A stretch of DNA of 17,492 nucleotides from contig JBBIVO010000037.1 of the NCBI GenBank assembly GCA_037439685.1, positions 1 to 17,492 on the forward strand, written 5' to 3'. Shown here in pieces: positions 7,086 to 14,198 of this stretch (position 1 is its first letter; each line of letters begins with the position of its first letter). The position numbers and the translations under genes were made by a program. The stretch comes from JAGTRB01 sp037439685 (GTDB taxonomy: Archaea > Thermoproteota > Bathyarchaeia > TCS64). Under the pieces are notes generated by a model, which had not been told where the DNA came from, did not search any database, and saw nothing but the letters and a program-made list of their open reading frames with translations.

Positions 7086-8081
7086 ATGAGTTTTTATTCT
7101 TCAATTATGGCTTCTTTTTGGATGGAGGCTCCCGAGGTAGGAGGAGGCATATGGCGATTGAAGCTGCCCTTACGCGGCGGCCTAAGGTACGTGAACGCCT
7201 ATCTACTATCCGACATGGAGACCCTCGTGGATCCGGGAGGGGATGGCAAAGAGGCCCAAACCGCCCTTGAGAGGCAGCTCTCGCGCCTCGGGGTTGAGGC
7301 CTCGAGCATCAAGCGCCTAGTGATTACCCATCTTCATAGAGACCATATAGGTCTGGTGGGCTTCTTCAGGTCGGCCTCTGGGGCGGAGGTCTATGCTCAT
7401 GAGGAGGCGCTGAGGGGGTCAACCCCTCATCATCGGGGGGAGAGAAGGGGCATTGTGGCCGACCCACTAGGGGGAGGCATATTATTCGGGGTGTTGGGGA
7501 TACTTGAGGGGGGCATTAAGGGGCTGCGACCCATGATCCAGATCGACCGTATGCTCCGGGATGGGGATCTCATAATCCTAAAAGGCTCAACATTGAGGGT
7601 TTTATGGACCCCTGGACACTCAAGGGAGCATATGTGCCTCCTAGAGGCTGAGAGGAAGGCCCTCATCTCCGGCGACCACATCCTCCCCCACATCACCCCC
7701 CACATAGGCCTCAGAACGTTGGAGGGGAACCCCCTCGGAGACTACCTTGCCTCGCTGAGGAGGCTGAGGGAGCTCGATGTGAGGCTGGTCCTCCCCGGCC
7801 ATGGGGAGGCCTTCACAGACCTTAAGGGGCGGATAGACGAGATCGTGGAGCATCATGAGAGGAGATTGAGGGAGGTGGAGAGAGCTTTGGCGGGAGGGGA
7901 GAAGACCGCGTTGGGGGTTGCCGAGAAACTCACGTGGAAAAGCGTGCCCTGGAGCACCATGCCCCCCTGGGTCAAGTTGATGGCAGCTGAGGAGGCGCTC
8001 GCGCACCTGGTGTACCTGAAAAGCCTGGGGGTGGTAGATTATAGACCCCGGGGCGGGGTTCCATACTTTAAAATGAGATAG
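7086..8081 (+). CDS. metallo-beta-lactamase fold hydrolase
   Basis: This 331-residue MBL-fold protein has the zinc motif THLHRDHIG (His82, His84, Asp86, His87), then GHSREHMCLL, ISGDHILPH with the bridging Asp, and LVLPGHGEAF with the last His. This resembles the glyoxalase II-like branch, whose members hydrolyse thioesters or other esters. The C-terminal 90 residues form a helical extension (EIVEHHERRLREVERAL, then a likely winged-helix tail VAEKLTWKSVPW) as in LACTB2-like proteins. The substrate is unknown. The ATG at 7086 fits the TATA box; MEAPEVGGGI at 7122 would also give a full fold. It is alone on its strand and converges on the UPF0201 gene with an 11-base gap. Confidence 0.85.
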   Translation: MSFYSSIMASFWMEAPEVGGGIWRLKLPLRGGLRYVNAYLLSDMETLVDPGGDGKEAQTALERQLSRLGVEASSIKRLVITHLHRDHIGLVGFFRSASGAEVYAHEEALRGSTPHHRGERRGIVADPLGGGILFGVLGILEGGIKGLRPMIQIDRMLRDGDLIILKGSTLRVLWTPGHSREHMCLLEAERKALISGDHILPHITPHIGLRTLEGNPLGDYLASLRRLRELDVRLVLPGHGEAFTDLKGRIDEIVEHHERRLREVERALAGGEKTALGVAEKLTWKSVPWSTMPPWVKLMAAEEALAHLVYLKSLGVVDYRPRGGVPYFKMR

Positions 8082-8092
8082 TTGTTCTGCTC

Positions 8093-8551
8093 TTAGTTGT
8101 ATATCCCAATCACCTTATCGTTTGGATACGCCCCCGTCTTGGGCGTCCCTATGTTATAGCCTTCGGTGGCCTCCTTCCCGCACAGGTGTTCTATTATCCT
8201 TGAGGGGTCACCCCTCATCGTTATCTGGATCGGGCCGAGGGGCGCCTCCCTCGGGTGATGGAAAGATACGTGTTTCATGTAGGCCGCCTGCCTATTCAAC
8301 CCAAATCTTATGGTATCCCCCTCCACCCTCCTATTCAGGTGGGCCCTCGCCGCGTCCCTTATCCTATCCCTCCTGAGCATCTCCCTAAGGTTTTCGAGCG
8401 CCTCAACCCCGCTCAACCTCAGAAGGGTGCCATCCCCCGCAGCCTCCCTCTCAAGGGTTATCTCCCCAAAGACGTTTCTTATGGCTAACTCTACCTTTGC
8501 CGGGTCCTCGGTGGGGTTCACATACGCCTCCACCTCAACCTCAACCTTCAA
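8093..8551 (-). CDS. UPF0201 family archaeal protein (COG1931-like)
   Basis: This protein of about 152 residues begins KVEVEVEAYVNPTED and contains LRRDRIRDAARAHL, FGLNRQAAYMKHVSF and APLGPIQITM. These are the hallmarks of the archaeal UPF0201 family. Its function is not established; an RNA-linked role has been proposed for the family. The TTG at 8551 is chosen because GGGGAGG at 8567-8561 lies nine bases before it and the family normally starts at this strand. A TTG at 8569 would add six residues. The gene overlaps the end of the UPF0200 kinase gene by 11 bases. The two families occur fused in some archaea (the Archaeoglobus protein named UPF0200/UPF0201), so they probably work together. Confidence 0.85.
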   Translation of the reverse strand: MKVEVEVEAYVNPTEDPAKVELAIRNVFGEITLEREAAGDGTLLRLSGVEALENLREMLRRDRIRDAARAHLNRRVEGDTIRFGLNRQAAYMKHVSFHHPREAPLGPIQITMRGDPSRIIEHLCGKEATEGYNIGTPKTGAYPNDKVIGIYN

Positions 8552-9140
8552 GGTTCCGAGCCTCCCCAACCGCCCCCCGGCTTTGTAGGGCCCTCACCAG
8601 CCTCTTCGCACACCTCTCCAGGTTCTCTAGGGGGCCCTCGTTCACGACCATGTAATCGGCCATCGCGATGGCTGAGCCCAGCCCGAAGGCCAGCTCCCGC
8701 CTATCTCTATTCAGGAACTCCTCCCATGTCATGGTGTCATCTCTTCTACCCCTTTTCAGGATCCTGTTGAAGCGCGTCCTTGGGGAGGCGTGGACCGCCA
8801 GTAGGGCCACCTCGAAGGCCTCTCTGAAGGCCTCCACCTCCTCTAGGCTCCTGATCCCGTCAACCAGCACCCTATCTGAAACCCGTTCCCTGAGCCGTTC
8901 TCTGAGGGCCTCGATGCACCTCCTGGCCACCGCCGCCTCCCCCTCCACCCTCCTGAGCTCCTCCGCTATCAACCCCAGGTTCTGGGAGGTGGGCTCCAGC
9001 CCCCGAGCGCGTGCCAACTCCCTCACGGCGTCTCCCATATTGACGATTAGGTATCCCTCCCTGCCGATATACTCCGCGAGGGTGGTCTTGCCAGAACCAG
9101 GCATCCCAGTTATGAGGACCACGCCCCCTCCTCCATTCAT
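8541..9140 (-). CDS. UPF0200 family nucleotide kinase-like P-loop protein
   Basis: This 199-residue P-loop kinase has Walker A GMPGSGKTT at residues 12-20 (VVLITGMPGSGKTT), a VLVDGIRSLEEVEAF segment resembling Walker B, and a C-terminal lid region SPRTRFNRILKRGRRDD. It resembles adenylate/dephospho-CoA kinases and matches the archaeal UPF0200 family. The true substrate is unknown; annotation as dephospho-CoA kinase would be unsafe because archaea use a different enzyme for that step. The ATG at 9140 shares its A with the TAA of the upstream radical SAM gene (TAATG). Its 3' end overlaps the UPF0201 gene, making a tightly coupled three-gene unit. Confidence 0.85.
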   Translation of the reverse strand: MNGGGGVVLITGMPGSGKTTLAEYIGREGYLIVNMGDAVRELARARGLEPTSQNLGLIAEELRRVEGEAAVARRCIEALRERLRERVSDRVLVDGIRSLEEVEAFREAFEVALLAVHASPRTRFNRILKRGRRDDTMTWEEFLNRDRRELAFGLGSAIAMADYMVVNEGPLENLERCAKRLVRALQSRGAVGEARNLEG

Positions 9141-9901
9141 TATCCAACCCTCTCCAGTCCCATCTCCCTAGTCTTCACGTAGACCTCCCTCACCCCCTCC
9201 CTCACCGCCTCCATAGCCAGTTTCAGCATCCTCTCCCTACCTGGGGGGCTGAGCCTCTTAAGCTCGGGGCTGAGGACATCTCCAAGGTTTGAGAACTGCT
9301 GGAGATGATATGAGGCGACCAGGCCCCTGATGCTCGATGCGATGCTCCTGATGAAGGCGGGATCGTCTGAGATGGTTGGCACTATCGTGGTTCTCGCCTC
9401 GACCTCAACGCCAAAGTGGCTGCAGAGCTCCAGGGTGCGCTTAACTCCCCATACGGCGGCCTCACCCTGGGTGGGGAGGCCTATAACCCTCCCATAAACA
9501 TCGGCCTCCAATGGGGCCTTCACGTCTAGGGCCACCCTCTCCAGCAGCCTCCTGGCCAGGAGACCCTCAACCGCCTCAGGTAGGCTTCCATTGGTCTCTA
9601 TCATGACCTTCAGGCCTAATCTCCCGGCCATCTCCGCCGCCTCGGCGAGGCCGTCGGGCTGCAGGAGGGGCTCCCCCCCAGAGAAGACGACCGAGTCGAG
9701 AAGACCAATGTTTGCCTCTATCCGCCCTCGAAGAGAGTCTAGGCTCAGCTCCTTCCCAGAGTCCATGGAGATAAGGCTCGAGTTTTGACAGTAGGGGCAT
9801 CTGAAGTTGCATCCTGAGAGGAAGATGATGAGGGAGACGTTGCCATACCAGTCGACGGTTGAGATGTCCACGATGCCACCTACCCTCAGCCTCCCCCCCA
9901 T
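9140..9901 (-). CDS. radical SAM activating enzyme, NrdG2-like
   Basis: With the start at ATG 9901 the protein has 253 residues. It opens with RVGGIVDISTVDWYGNVS, then the [4Fe-4S] motif CNFRCPYC, followed by VFSGGEPLLQ and KVMIETNGS, the usual order in small radical SAM activases. It most resembles the anaerobic ribonucleotide reductase activase-like (NrdG2) branch, which makes a glycyl radical in a partner enzyme. No partner lies in the window. The open frame extends back to 10132, but ATG 9901 is preferred. GGTGGT lies about five bases upstream, a box A TATTTAAA at 9928-9935 (minus strand) sits about 30 bases away, and the extra N-terminal sequence is unlike a protein. It heads the operon with UPF0200 and UPF0201. 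Confidence 0.85.
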   Translation of the reverse strand: MGGRLRVGGIVDISTVDWYGNVSLIIFLSGCNFRCPYCQNSSLISMDSGKELSLDSLRGRIEANIGLLDSVVFSGGEPLLQPDGLAEAAEMAGRLGLKVMIETNGSLPEAVEGLLARRLLERVALDVKAPLEADVYGRVIGLPTQGEAAVWGVKRTLELCSHFGVEVEARTTIVPTISDDPAFIRSIASSIRGLVASYHLQQFSNLGDVLSPELKRLSPPGRERMLKLAMEAVREGVREVYVKTREMGLERVG

Positions 9902-9927
9902 CGGAACCACCCTCTGATCCAGGCCCC

Positions 9928-9935
9928 TTTTAAAT
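9928..9935 (-). promoter_or_regulatory. box A for the radical SAM - UPF0200 - UPF0201 operon
   Basis: The minus strand reads TATTTAAA, followed by AGGGG, about 30 bases upstream of ATG 9901. It supports the shorter N-terminus and predicts a leader of a few bases that includes GGTGGT. Confidence 0.5.
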
Positions 9936-10139
9936 AAACATTCGCTCTTAATCATGGATGCTGTTAAGATAAGGATTTGATAATGAAACAGCGATTGCTC
10001 GATGGAACGAATGAAACTTCCCACATTTTGGTTATTCCCCCTTCCAGGCTGAGGCCTCAGTTTTGACTGTAATTCTCTCTTGCTGAGGAGGGGGGCCAAG
10101 CGGCTACAAGGCGGATAGGTAGAGGGCTGCAAGCCTCAG

Positions 10140-10715
10140 CCTCACCCTCTCCTGGTATTGATGGATGCTTCAAAGGCGGCTTCAAGCTACACCTTCAGCG
10201 AGGCCCCCGTGGCCCTCAACTGCCCATGATGGAACCTTGAAGAACCCCTTAAAAATTGGAGACCTGCCCAAACCTCCCAGTCTTCAACCCCCCAGAGCTT
10301 GGCCCTTCCTTCGATTGTCGCGATGAGCGTCCTTTAACATGCGAAACCTCACCGCGATACGGATGATCAAACGCATCGTATGCATATGTGGACAGCCATG
10401 CGAAACCTACCTCCTCCCCCCAGGGCTGCCGAGGAGAGGCATAGCCTCTCTATCCTCAAAGGCCTGATGGGGATGAAGGAGGCTGTTGGGAGGGGTCAGC
10501 CTGAAGGGGGGAGCTGAGGGGAGAGGGGGATCCCACTCCACAGGAGCATCAGCAGCACTTTGGCTTCCACTCATCTCGTCTACCTTTAAGCCATTAAGGC
10601 TTCAAGGAGGCCTTCAGCCCGTGGAGGCCAATTTCGATACGTCTGCAACTTGGGTGCAAGTTCATCTTCAAAGGGCTGAAATGGGGCGTCATGGACCCTA
10701 TGAGAGGATGAAGTG
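10140..10715. other. gene-free stretch of about 575 bases
   Basis: No maintained gene was recognised. An open frame at 10486-10737 runs into tRNA-Phe, so it is not a real gene as it stands. The stretch around 10600-10715 reads protein-like in two frames (for example PVEANFDTSATWVQVHLQ), which could be a decayed gene. A 12-base direct repeat CATGCGAAACCT occurs at 10338-10349 and 10397-10408. No CRISPR, terminal repeats or obvious RNA were seen. Confidence 0.3.
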
Positions 10716-10718
10716 TGG

Positions 10719-10815
10719 TGCCGCGGGAGTGATTTGAACACTCGACATTCCGGTCTTCAGCTTCGCCCTTCCCCTAGGGGGAAGTCGGACGCTCTCCCAG
10801 CTGAGCTACCGCGGC
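10719..10815 (-). tRNA. tRNA-Phe(GAA) with a 24-base intron at a non-canonical position
   Basis: On the minus strand the acceptor stem is GCCGCGG, the D arm GCTC-AGCTGGGA-GAGC and the T arm GAGTG-TTCAAAT-CACTC, with discriminator A at 10719 and no CCA. These, and the 3' half TGAAGA-CCGGA-ATGTC, match archaeal tRNA-Phe. Removing 24 bases (10783-10760) restores the loop C-T-GAA-G-A on stem TCCGA/CCGGA and a 73-base mature tRNA. The cut falls between positions 32 and 33, or one base either side because of a CT repeat at the junction, and not at 37/38. The intron has a 7-bp hairpin CTTCCCC/GGGGAAG with loop CTA. Only a weak bulge-helix-bulge can be drawn. Pair 31-39 is an A-C mismatch. An alternative anticodon UCC (Gly) was considered and rejected. 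Confidence 0.85.
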
Positions 10816-10840
10816 AGGCGATCTACCTTTCCCAAAGTTT

Positions 10841-10850
10841 TAATATAAAG
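10841..10850 (-). promoter_or_regulatory. box A for tRNA-Phe
   Basis: The minus strand reads CTTTATATTA, centred about 30 bases upstream of the tRNA 5' end at 10815. This is a strong archaeal TATA element. It lies between the tRNA and the end of the small gene upstream on the same strand. Confidence 0.6.
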
Positions 10851-10923
10851 ATTTTCTGTTGAAGGCCCTCCCGAGAGCGCGTATCGCCTCCTGCGAGCCC
10901 GAGCCGCATGAATTCGTCTCCTA

Positions 10924-11202
10924 TCACGGCGATTCTCCCGCTAACCCACATTGGATTTCGTATGTGAAGGTGGCACCCGCCCCGCATGAGGGCCCCTCCC
11001 TCTTCAGGAGGCGCATTCCGCACCCCTCCTGGAGCTTCTTCGATGAGAGGGCTGCACAGATGCTTGGGATCTTCCCCTTCAGTCCCATATCCTTCTGGAC
11101 CTCACCGGCCTTTAGGGTTATGGTCTTGGCGCCCTTATCCCTAGCTGGCTTCACATACCTATCATGAACGAATTCCCTAACCTCATCCGCCAGAGATTTC
11201 AC
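10924..11202 (-). CDS. small conserved archaeal-type protein, probable winged-helix domain
   Basis: This 92-residue protein contains EFVHDRYVKPARDKGAKT, LKAGEVQKDMGLKGKIPSICAAL and SSKKLQ. I recall this pattern from small archaeal proteins and from domains attached to other proteins, but I cannot name it with certainty. The helix-rich middle followed by a beta-hairpin (RLLKREGP ... TFTYEI) looks like a winged-helix fold. Its function is unknown. The start is GTG 11202; a CCTTTAAG box (minus strand, about 11225-11232) is centred 26 bases upstream, so the mRNA is likely leaderless. It is divergent from the peptidase gene across a shared 92-base promoter region and precedes tRNA-Phe on the same strand. 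Confidence 0.6.
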   Translation of the reverse strand: MKSLADEVREFVHDRYVKPARDKGAKTITLKAGEVQKDMGLKGKIPSICAALSSKKLQEGCGMRLLKREGPSCGAGATFTYEIQCGLAGESP

Positions 11203-11294
11203 GCCTCTCTATCCGTGGAACACGCTTAAAGGCCTTTTGGATGACTAAACCTCGAGGGGATAATCATAATTATTTGGTGAGAGTAGTCTATGTC
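11203..11294. promoter_or_regulatory. divergent promoter region of the small winged-helix gene and the peptidase
   Basis: The minus-strand box CCTTTAAG (11225-11232) serves the small gene. On the plus strand the AT-rich TAATCATAATTATTT at 11261-11275 is centred about 27 bases before ATG 11295 and could be the box A for a leaderless peptidase mRNA. GGTGAG at 11276-11281 is a weaker SD candidate, 13 bases from that ATG. Confidence 0.4.
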
Positions 11295-11975
11295 ATGTTT
11301 AAACGGATTTTGGAAAGGCTTGAGGGGGAGATCTCAGGGGAGTCAGCCCTCAGCCTGATCTACGATCTAAGCAGCTATCACAGGATTCAGGGGAGCCCAG
11401 GCCTAAGGGGTGCGGTGGCCTACGCAGCTGAGGCCCTGAGGGGTTACGGCCTCGAGGTTGAGGTTAGGAGATACCCGGCCGACGGCAAGACCTACTTCTG
11501 GAGCAACCTGATGTTCAGGGAGTGGAGCTGCATGGATGCCGAGCTGAGGCTGGTGGAGCCCCGTGAGGAGGCGAGGACCCTGGCCAGGTGGTCAGACTCC
11601 AGGTTCAGCCTCATCCAGAGGAGCCATCCAACCCCTCCTGGAGGCGTGGAGGCTGAGCTGGTGGTCCTGGAGGATGGTGAGGAGGAGGCCGAATATGAGG
11701 GGCTGGATTTGGAGGGGAAGGTCGTCTTGACCCGTGGGGACGTTGGCAGAGTATACGAGCTGGCCGTCGATCGGAGGGGGGCGATAGGGATAATCTTCGA
11801 CGGGATGAGAACCATTCCACCCGTGAGGAGGGAGGGGGACCTCGACGACGCCCTCCAATACACGAGCTTCTGGTGGACTGGAGAGGAGAGGCCGGCCTTC
11901 GGATTCGTCTTATCTCCGAGGTTGGGGAGGTGGCTTAGGGGGCTGGCCAGGGATAGGATGGGGAGGGGGCCTTGA
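11295..11975 (+). CDS. M28-like aminopeptidase family protein, N-terminal part (split by a frame break)
   Basis: This part starts FKRILERLEGEISGE and contains YHRIQGSPGLRGAVAYAAEAL, the opening helix pattern of M28-type aminopeptidase-like proteins. A PA-like insert follows (LEGKVVLTRGDVGRVYELAVDRRGAIGIIF). It lacks the metal ligands, which lie in the next frame. The frame ends at TGA 11973-11975 just after a G-rich run (11960-11969). One extra G there would join it smoothly to the next entry as ...RMGRGALKVWAKGES, giving one protein of about 683 residues. I therefore read the two as one gene broken by a base undercall. An upstream ATG at 11241 is in frame, but the extra residues do not look like protein. 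Confidence 0.75.
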   Translation: MFKRILERLEGEISGESALSLIYDLSSYHRIQGSPGLRGAVAYAAEALRGYGLEVEVRRYPADGKTYFWSNLMFREWSCMDAELRLVEPREEARTLARWSDSRFSLIQRSHPTPPGGVEAELVVLEDGEEEAEYEGLDLEGKVVLTRGDVGRVYELAVDRRGAIGIIFDGMRTIPPVRREGDLDDALQYTSFWWTGEERPAFGFVLSPRLGRWLRGLARDRMGRGP

Positions 11976-13345
11976 AGGTCTGGGCCAAGGGCGAATCCCA
12001 GTTCTACGATGGGAGCATCGAGAGCGCGGTCGCAGCCATAAGGGGATACTCCGATGAGGAGGTCCTAGTCCTCGCCCACATCTGCCATCCGAAGCCCTCC
12101 TCCAACGACAATGCCTCGGGCTGTGCGGCCGCCATGGAGGCGGCGAGGGCGCTGAGGAGGCTCATCGATAGGGGGGAGCTCCCCCGGCCCAGGAGGACGA
12201 TAAGGTTTATGCTGATGCCCGAGATGACCGGAACCTACGCCTGGCTCGCCGAGGACGAGACGAGGATCAGCAGGACCGTGGCGGCCCTGAACCTGGACAT
12301 GGTTGGGGAGGACCAGAACCTTTGCGGAGGGCCGCTGATAGTTGAGAGGACGCCCGAGGCCACCCCCTCCTACACCAATGCCCTCCTCGAATCCATCTTA
12401 GATGAGGTCAAGCTCGAGGGGAGGAACCTGGCGGGCACCACTAGGTATCCCCTCTTCAAGCATGCCATAACCTCCTTCTCGGGTGGAAGCGACCACTACA
12501 TCCTCAACGACCCATCGGTTGGAATTCCATGCCCGATGATGATCCAGTGGCCCGATAGGTTTTACCACACGAGCTACGACACACCCGACAAGGTGGACCC
12601 CGAGATGCTCAGGAAGGTGGCCTTAATGGCCGCGACATACGCCTACTTCATAGCCAATGCGGGCCCAGAGGAGGCCCTCTGGCTCACCGGCGAGACGGCC
12701 GCGAGGAGGAGGACCCAGATAGCATCATTCATAAGGGCTAAGATGTGCGCGATAATGGAGGAGGCGGAGAAGGAGAACCCCGAGGCCAGGGTCCATAAAG
12801 GCCTGAAGGAGCTCGAGGGAGGGGTGAGATTCCTCTCAGATAGAGGGATCGAGGCTGTCAAGAGCATAAGAAGGCTCACAGGCGGGAGCCCAGCCCACAA
12901 GGCCCTCGAGGAGAGGGAGATATCCACTCTAGAAACCTTCGCAGAGGGGGAGCTCCAACTGGCCGAGTATACCCTAAAGGTGTACCTCAACTCAAAGGGG
13001 ATAAAGCTGACCCAGAGGGGGCTGGAGGGGAGCGAGAGGGATGCGGCCTCCACCATCCCAAGAAGGCTGCATAGGGGCCCCCCATCGACCAGATCCTGGA
13101 TAAGGAGGCTATCGAGGCAGGAGAGAGACGCCCTGTGGAGGCTGGAGAGGGAGCACAGGGAGGGCAGGATCCTAGGAACCCTCGCCCTATACTGGGCCGA
13201 TGGGAGAAGGAGCCTCCTGGAGATCGCCGACCTCGTGGAGCTTGAGACGGGGAGGAGAGACCTCGACTACCTCGTAGAATACTTCAACCATCTAGAGAGG
13301 ATGGGCCTAATAGAGCTCGTGAGAGAGCAGTTGCGGAGCTCGTAG
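11972..13345 (+). CDS. M28-like zinc aminopeptidase family protein, catalytic and C-terminal part
   Basis: This is the continuation of the peptidase. Zinc ligand candidates are present in M28 order: LAHICHPKPSSNDNASG (His36 and Asp46 in this frame), LMPEMTG (Glu84), LNLDMVGED (Asp109) and FYHTSYDTPDKVD (the last His). The HP..S.NDN.SG form resembles the DUF4910-type branch rather than classical aminopeptidase Y. A helical region follows, then a C-terminal winged-helix-like tail (GTLALYWADGRRSLLEIADLVELETGRRD ... HLERMGLIEL). The family's substrates are not settled; peptide or amide hydrolysis is likely. The TTG at 11972 is only the first start in this frame and is probably not used, as the gene should begin at 11295. 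No same-strand partner follows. Confidence 0.8.
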   Translation: MKVWAKGESQFYDGSIESAVAAIRGYSDEEVLVLAHICHPKPSSNDNASGCAAAMEAARALRRLIDRGELPRPRRTIRFMLMPEMTGTYAWLAEDETRISRTVAALNLDMVGEDQNLCGGPLIVERTPEATPSYTNALLESILDEVKLEGRNLAGTTRYPLFKHAITSFSGGSDHYILNDPSVGIPCPMMIQWPDRFYHTSYDTPDKVDPEMLRKVALMAATYAYFIANAGPEEALWLTGETAARRRTQIASFIRAKMCAIMEEAEKENPEARVHKGLKELEGGVRFLSDRGIEAVKSIRRLTGGSPAHKALEEREISTLETFAEGELQLAEYTLKVYLNSKGIKLTQRGLEGSERDAASTIPRRLHRGPPSTRSWIRRLSRQERDALWRLEREHREGRILGTLALYWADGRRSLLEIADLVELETGRRDLDYLVEYFNHLERMGLIELVREQLRSS

Positions 13346-13680
13346 GATTTTATTTCCTCCCTCAAATCCATCATCGAGGCCGTTGAGAGGTTTCAGAGCC
13401 CCTCATCCCGAGCATCTTCAAACCCAATAATCATCTCACCATATTTTCCAATCGATATTGAAACCTCCAGTTTCATTAAATTTTGTTGAATGGCCCTGAA
13501 ATGATGTAATAACCTTAAGGCCAGTTTAAAGAGGGAAAATTAGAGCTCTTCAGATAAACTCCTATCAATTTAAGATTCTATAAATTTTTATGATGAAAAC
13601 TCATAAACGAAGTATAATTTAATAGACGCCTTCGATATATTAATCCAAGTTTAGAAATAAACTTTTAAGTTTCAAATACT
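13346..13680. other. AT-rich spacer with the MNT promoter
   Basis: This 335-base spacer has no gene. It turns AT-rich after about 13430. CTTTTAAG at 13662-13669 is a box A candidate centred 24 bases before ATG 13690, which suits a leaderless mRNA for the MNT gene. A box C-like ATGATGA near 13590 has no box D partner and was not called as an sRNA. Confidence 0.4.
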
Positions 13681-13736
13681 CAACGTAAGATGAGGGACCT
13701 GATACGTTCAGGGAACAGTACCTAGAATACGTCATC

Positions 13737-14198
13737 TTGGTCGTTGAGGAGCTTAGGGCGAGGCTTCGAGAGGATCTGGTATCCGTGGTGCTCTTTGGGA
13801 GCGTCGCTAGGGGTGAGGCGGGGAGGGGGAGCGACATCGACCTCCTCGTGGTCTGTGAGGCCTTCCCCCCAGAGGGGAGGTTCGAGGTATTCGAGGAGGT
13901 CGAGAGGGCCCTACTAAACTCTGAGCCTAGAAGGAGGCTTAAGGGGCTCGGACTTGGGACCCTCATAAGCCCCATACCCCTGACGAGGGGCGAGGTGGAG
14001 GTGAACCCACCGATACTCCTGGACATACTAGCCGAGGGGATGATCCTCTACGACGAGGGGGGCTTCATGGAGAGGCATCTGAGAAGGCTTGAGGAAAGGC
14101 TGAAGGCCTTGAAGGCGAGGAGGATCCAACTCCCCGGGGGAAGGTGGTACTGGGATCTCAAGCCCGATTACAGGTTTGGAGAGGTCGTCGAGATATGA
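13737..14198 (+). CDS. MNT-type minimal nucleotidyltransferase
   Basis: This 153-residue protein carries the nucleotidyltransferase signature VVLFGSVARGEAGRGSDIDLLVV (Gly21-Ser22, Asp33, Asp35) and a C-terminal helical part ending in GGRWYWDLKPDYRFGEVVEI. Such proteins pair with HEPN proteins; in characterised MntA-HepT systems the MNT protein AMPylates and silences its partner. The TTG at 13737 is the only start in this frame, but the frame is open back to 13689 and reads TFREQYLEYVI. The ATG at 13690, 24 bases after a box A, gives MRDLIR one frame away. Adding one base near 13705 would join them as MRDLIRFREQYLEYV. The real start is therefore probably 13690. It overlaps the HEPN gene by four bases (ATGA). 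Confidence 0.85.
   Translation: MVVEELRARLREDLVSVVLFGSVARGEAGRGSDIDLLVVCEAFPPEGRFEVFEEVERALLNSEPRRRLKGLGLGTLISPIPLTRGEVEVNPPILLDILAEGMILYDEGGFMERHLRRLEERLKALKARRIQLPGGRWYWDLKPDYRFGEVVEI

Noticed and set aside
9902..10132. N-terminal extension of the radical SAM protein.
   Set aside because: The extra 77 residues are unlike the family, and a box A plus SD lie just before ATG 9901.
10486..10737. Plus-strand 83-codon open frame.
   Set aside because: It runs into the tRNA-Phe gene and has no recognisable family.
10719..10815. Reading the intron-bearing tRNA as tRNA-Gly(UCC) with a 37/38 intron.
   Set aside because: The acceptor stem GCCGCGG, the D arm and the 3' half TGAAGA match tRNA-Phe, and the Gly reading leaves no sensible anticodon loop.
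11960..11975. Programmed -1 frameshift in the peptidase gene.
   Set aside because: No slippery heptamer with a downstream structure stands out, and the same one-base loss recurs in unrelated genes in this window, which favours sequencing error.
13585..13640. Box C/D small RNA suggested by an ATGATGA.
   Set aside because: No box D or D'/C' pair at a suitable distance.
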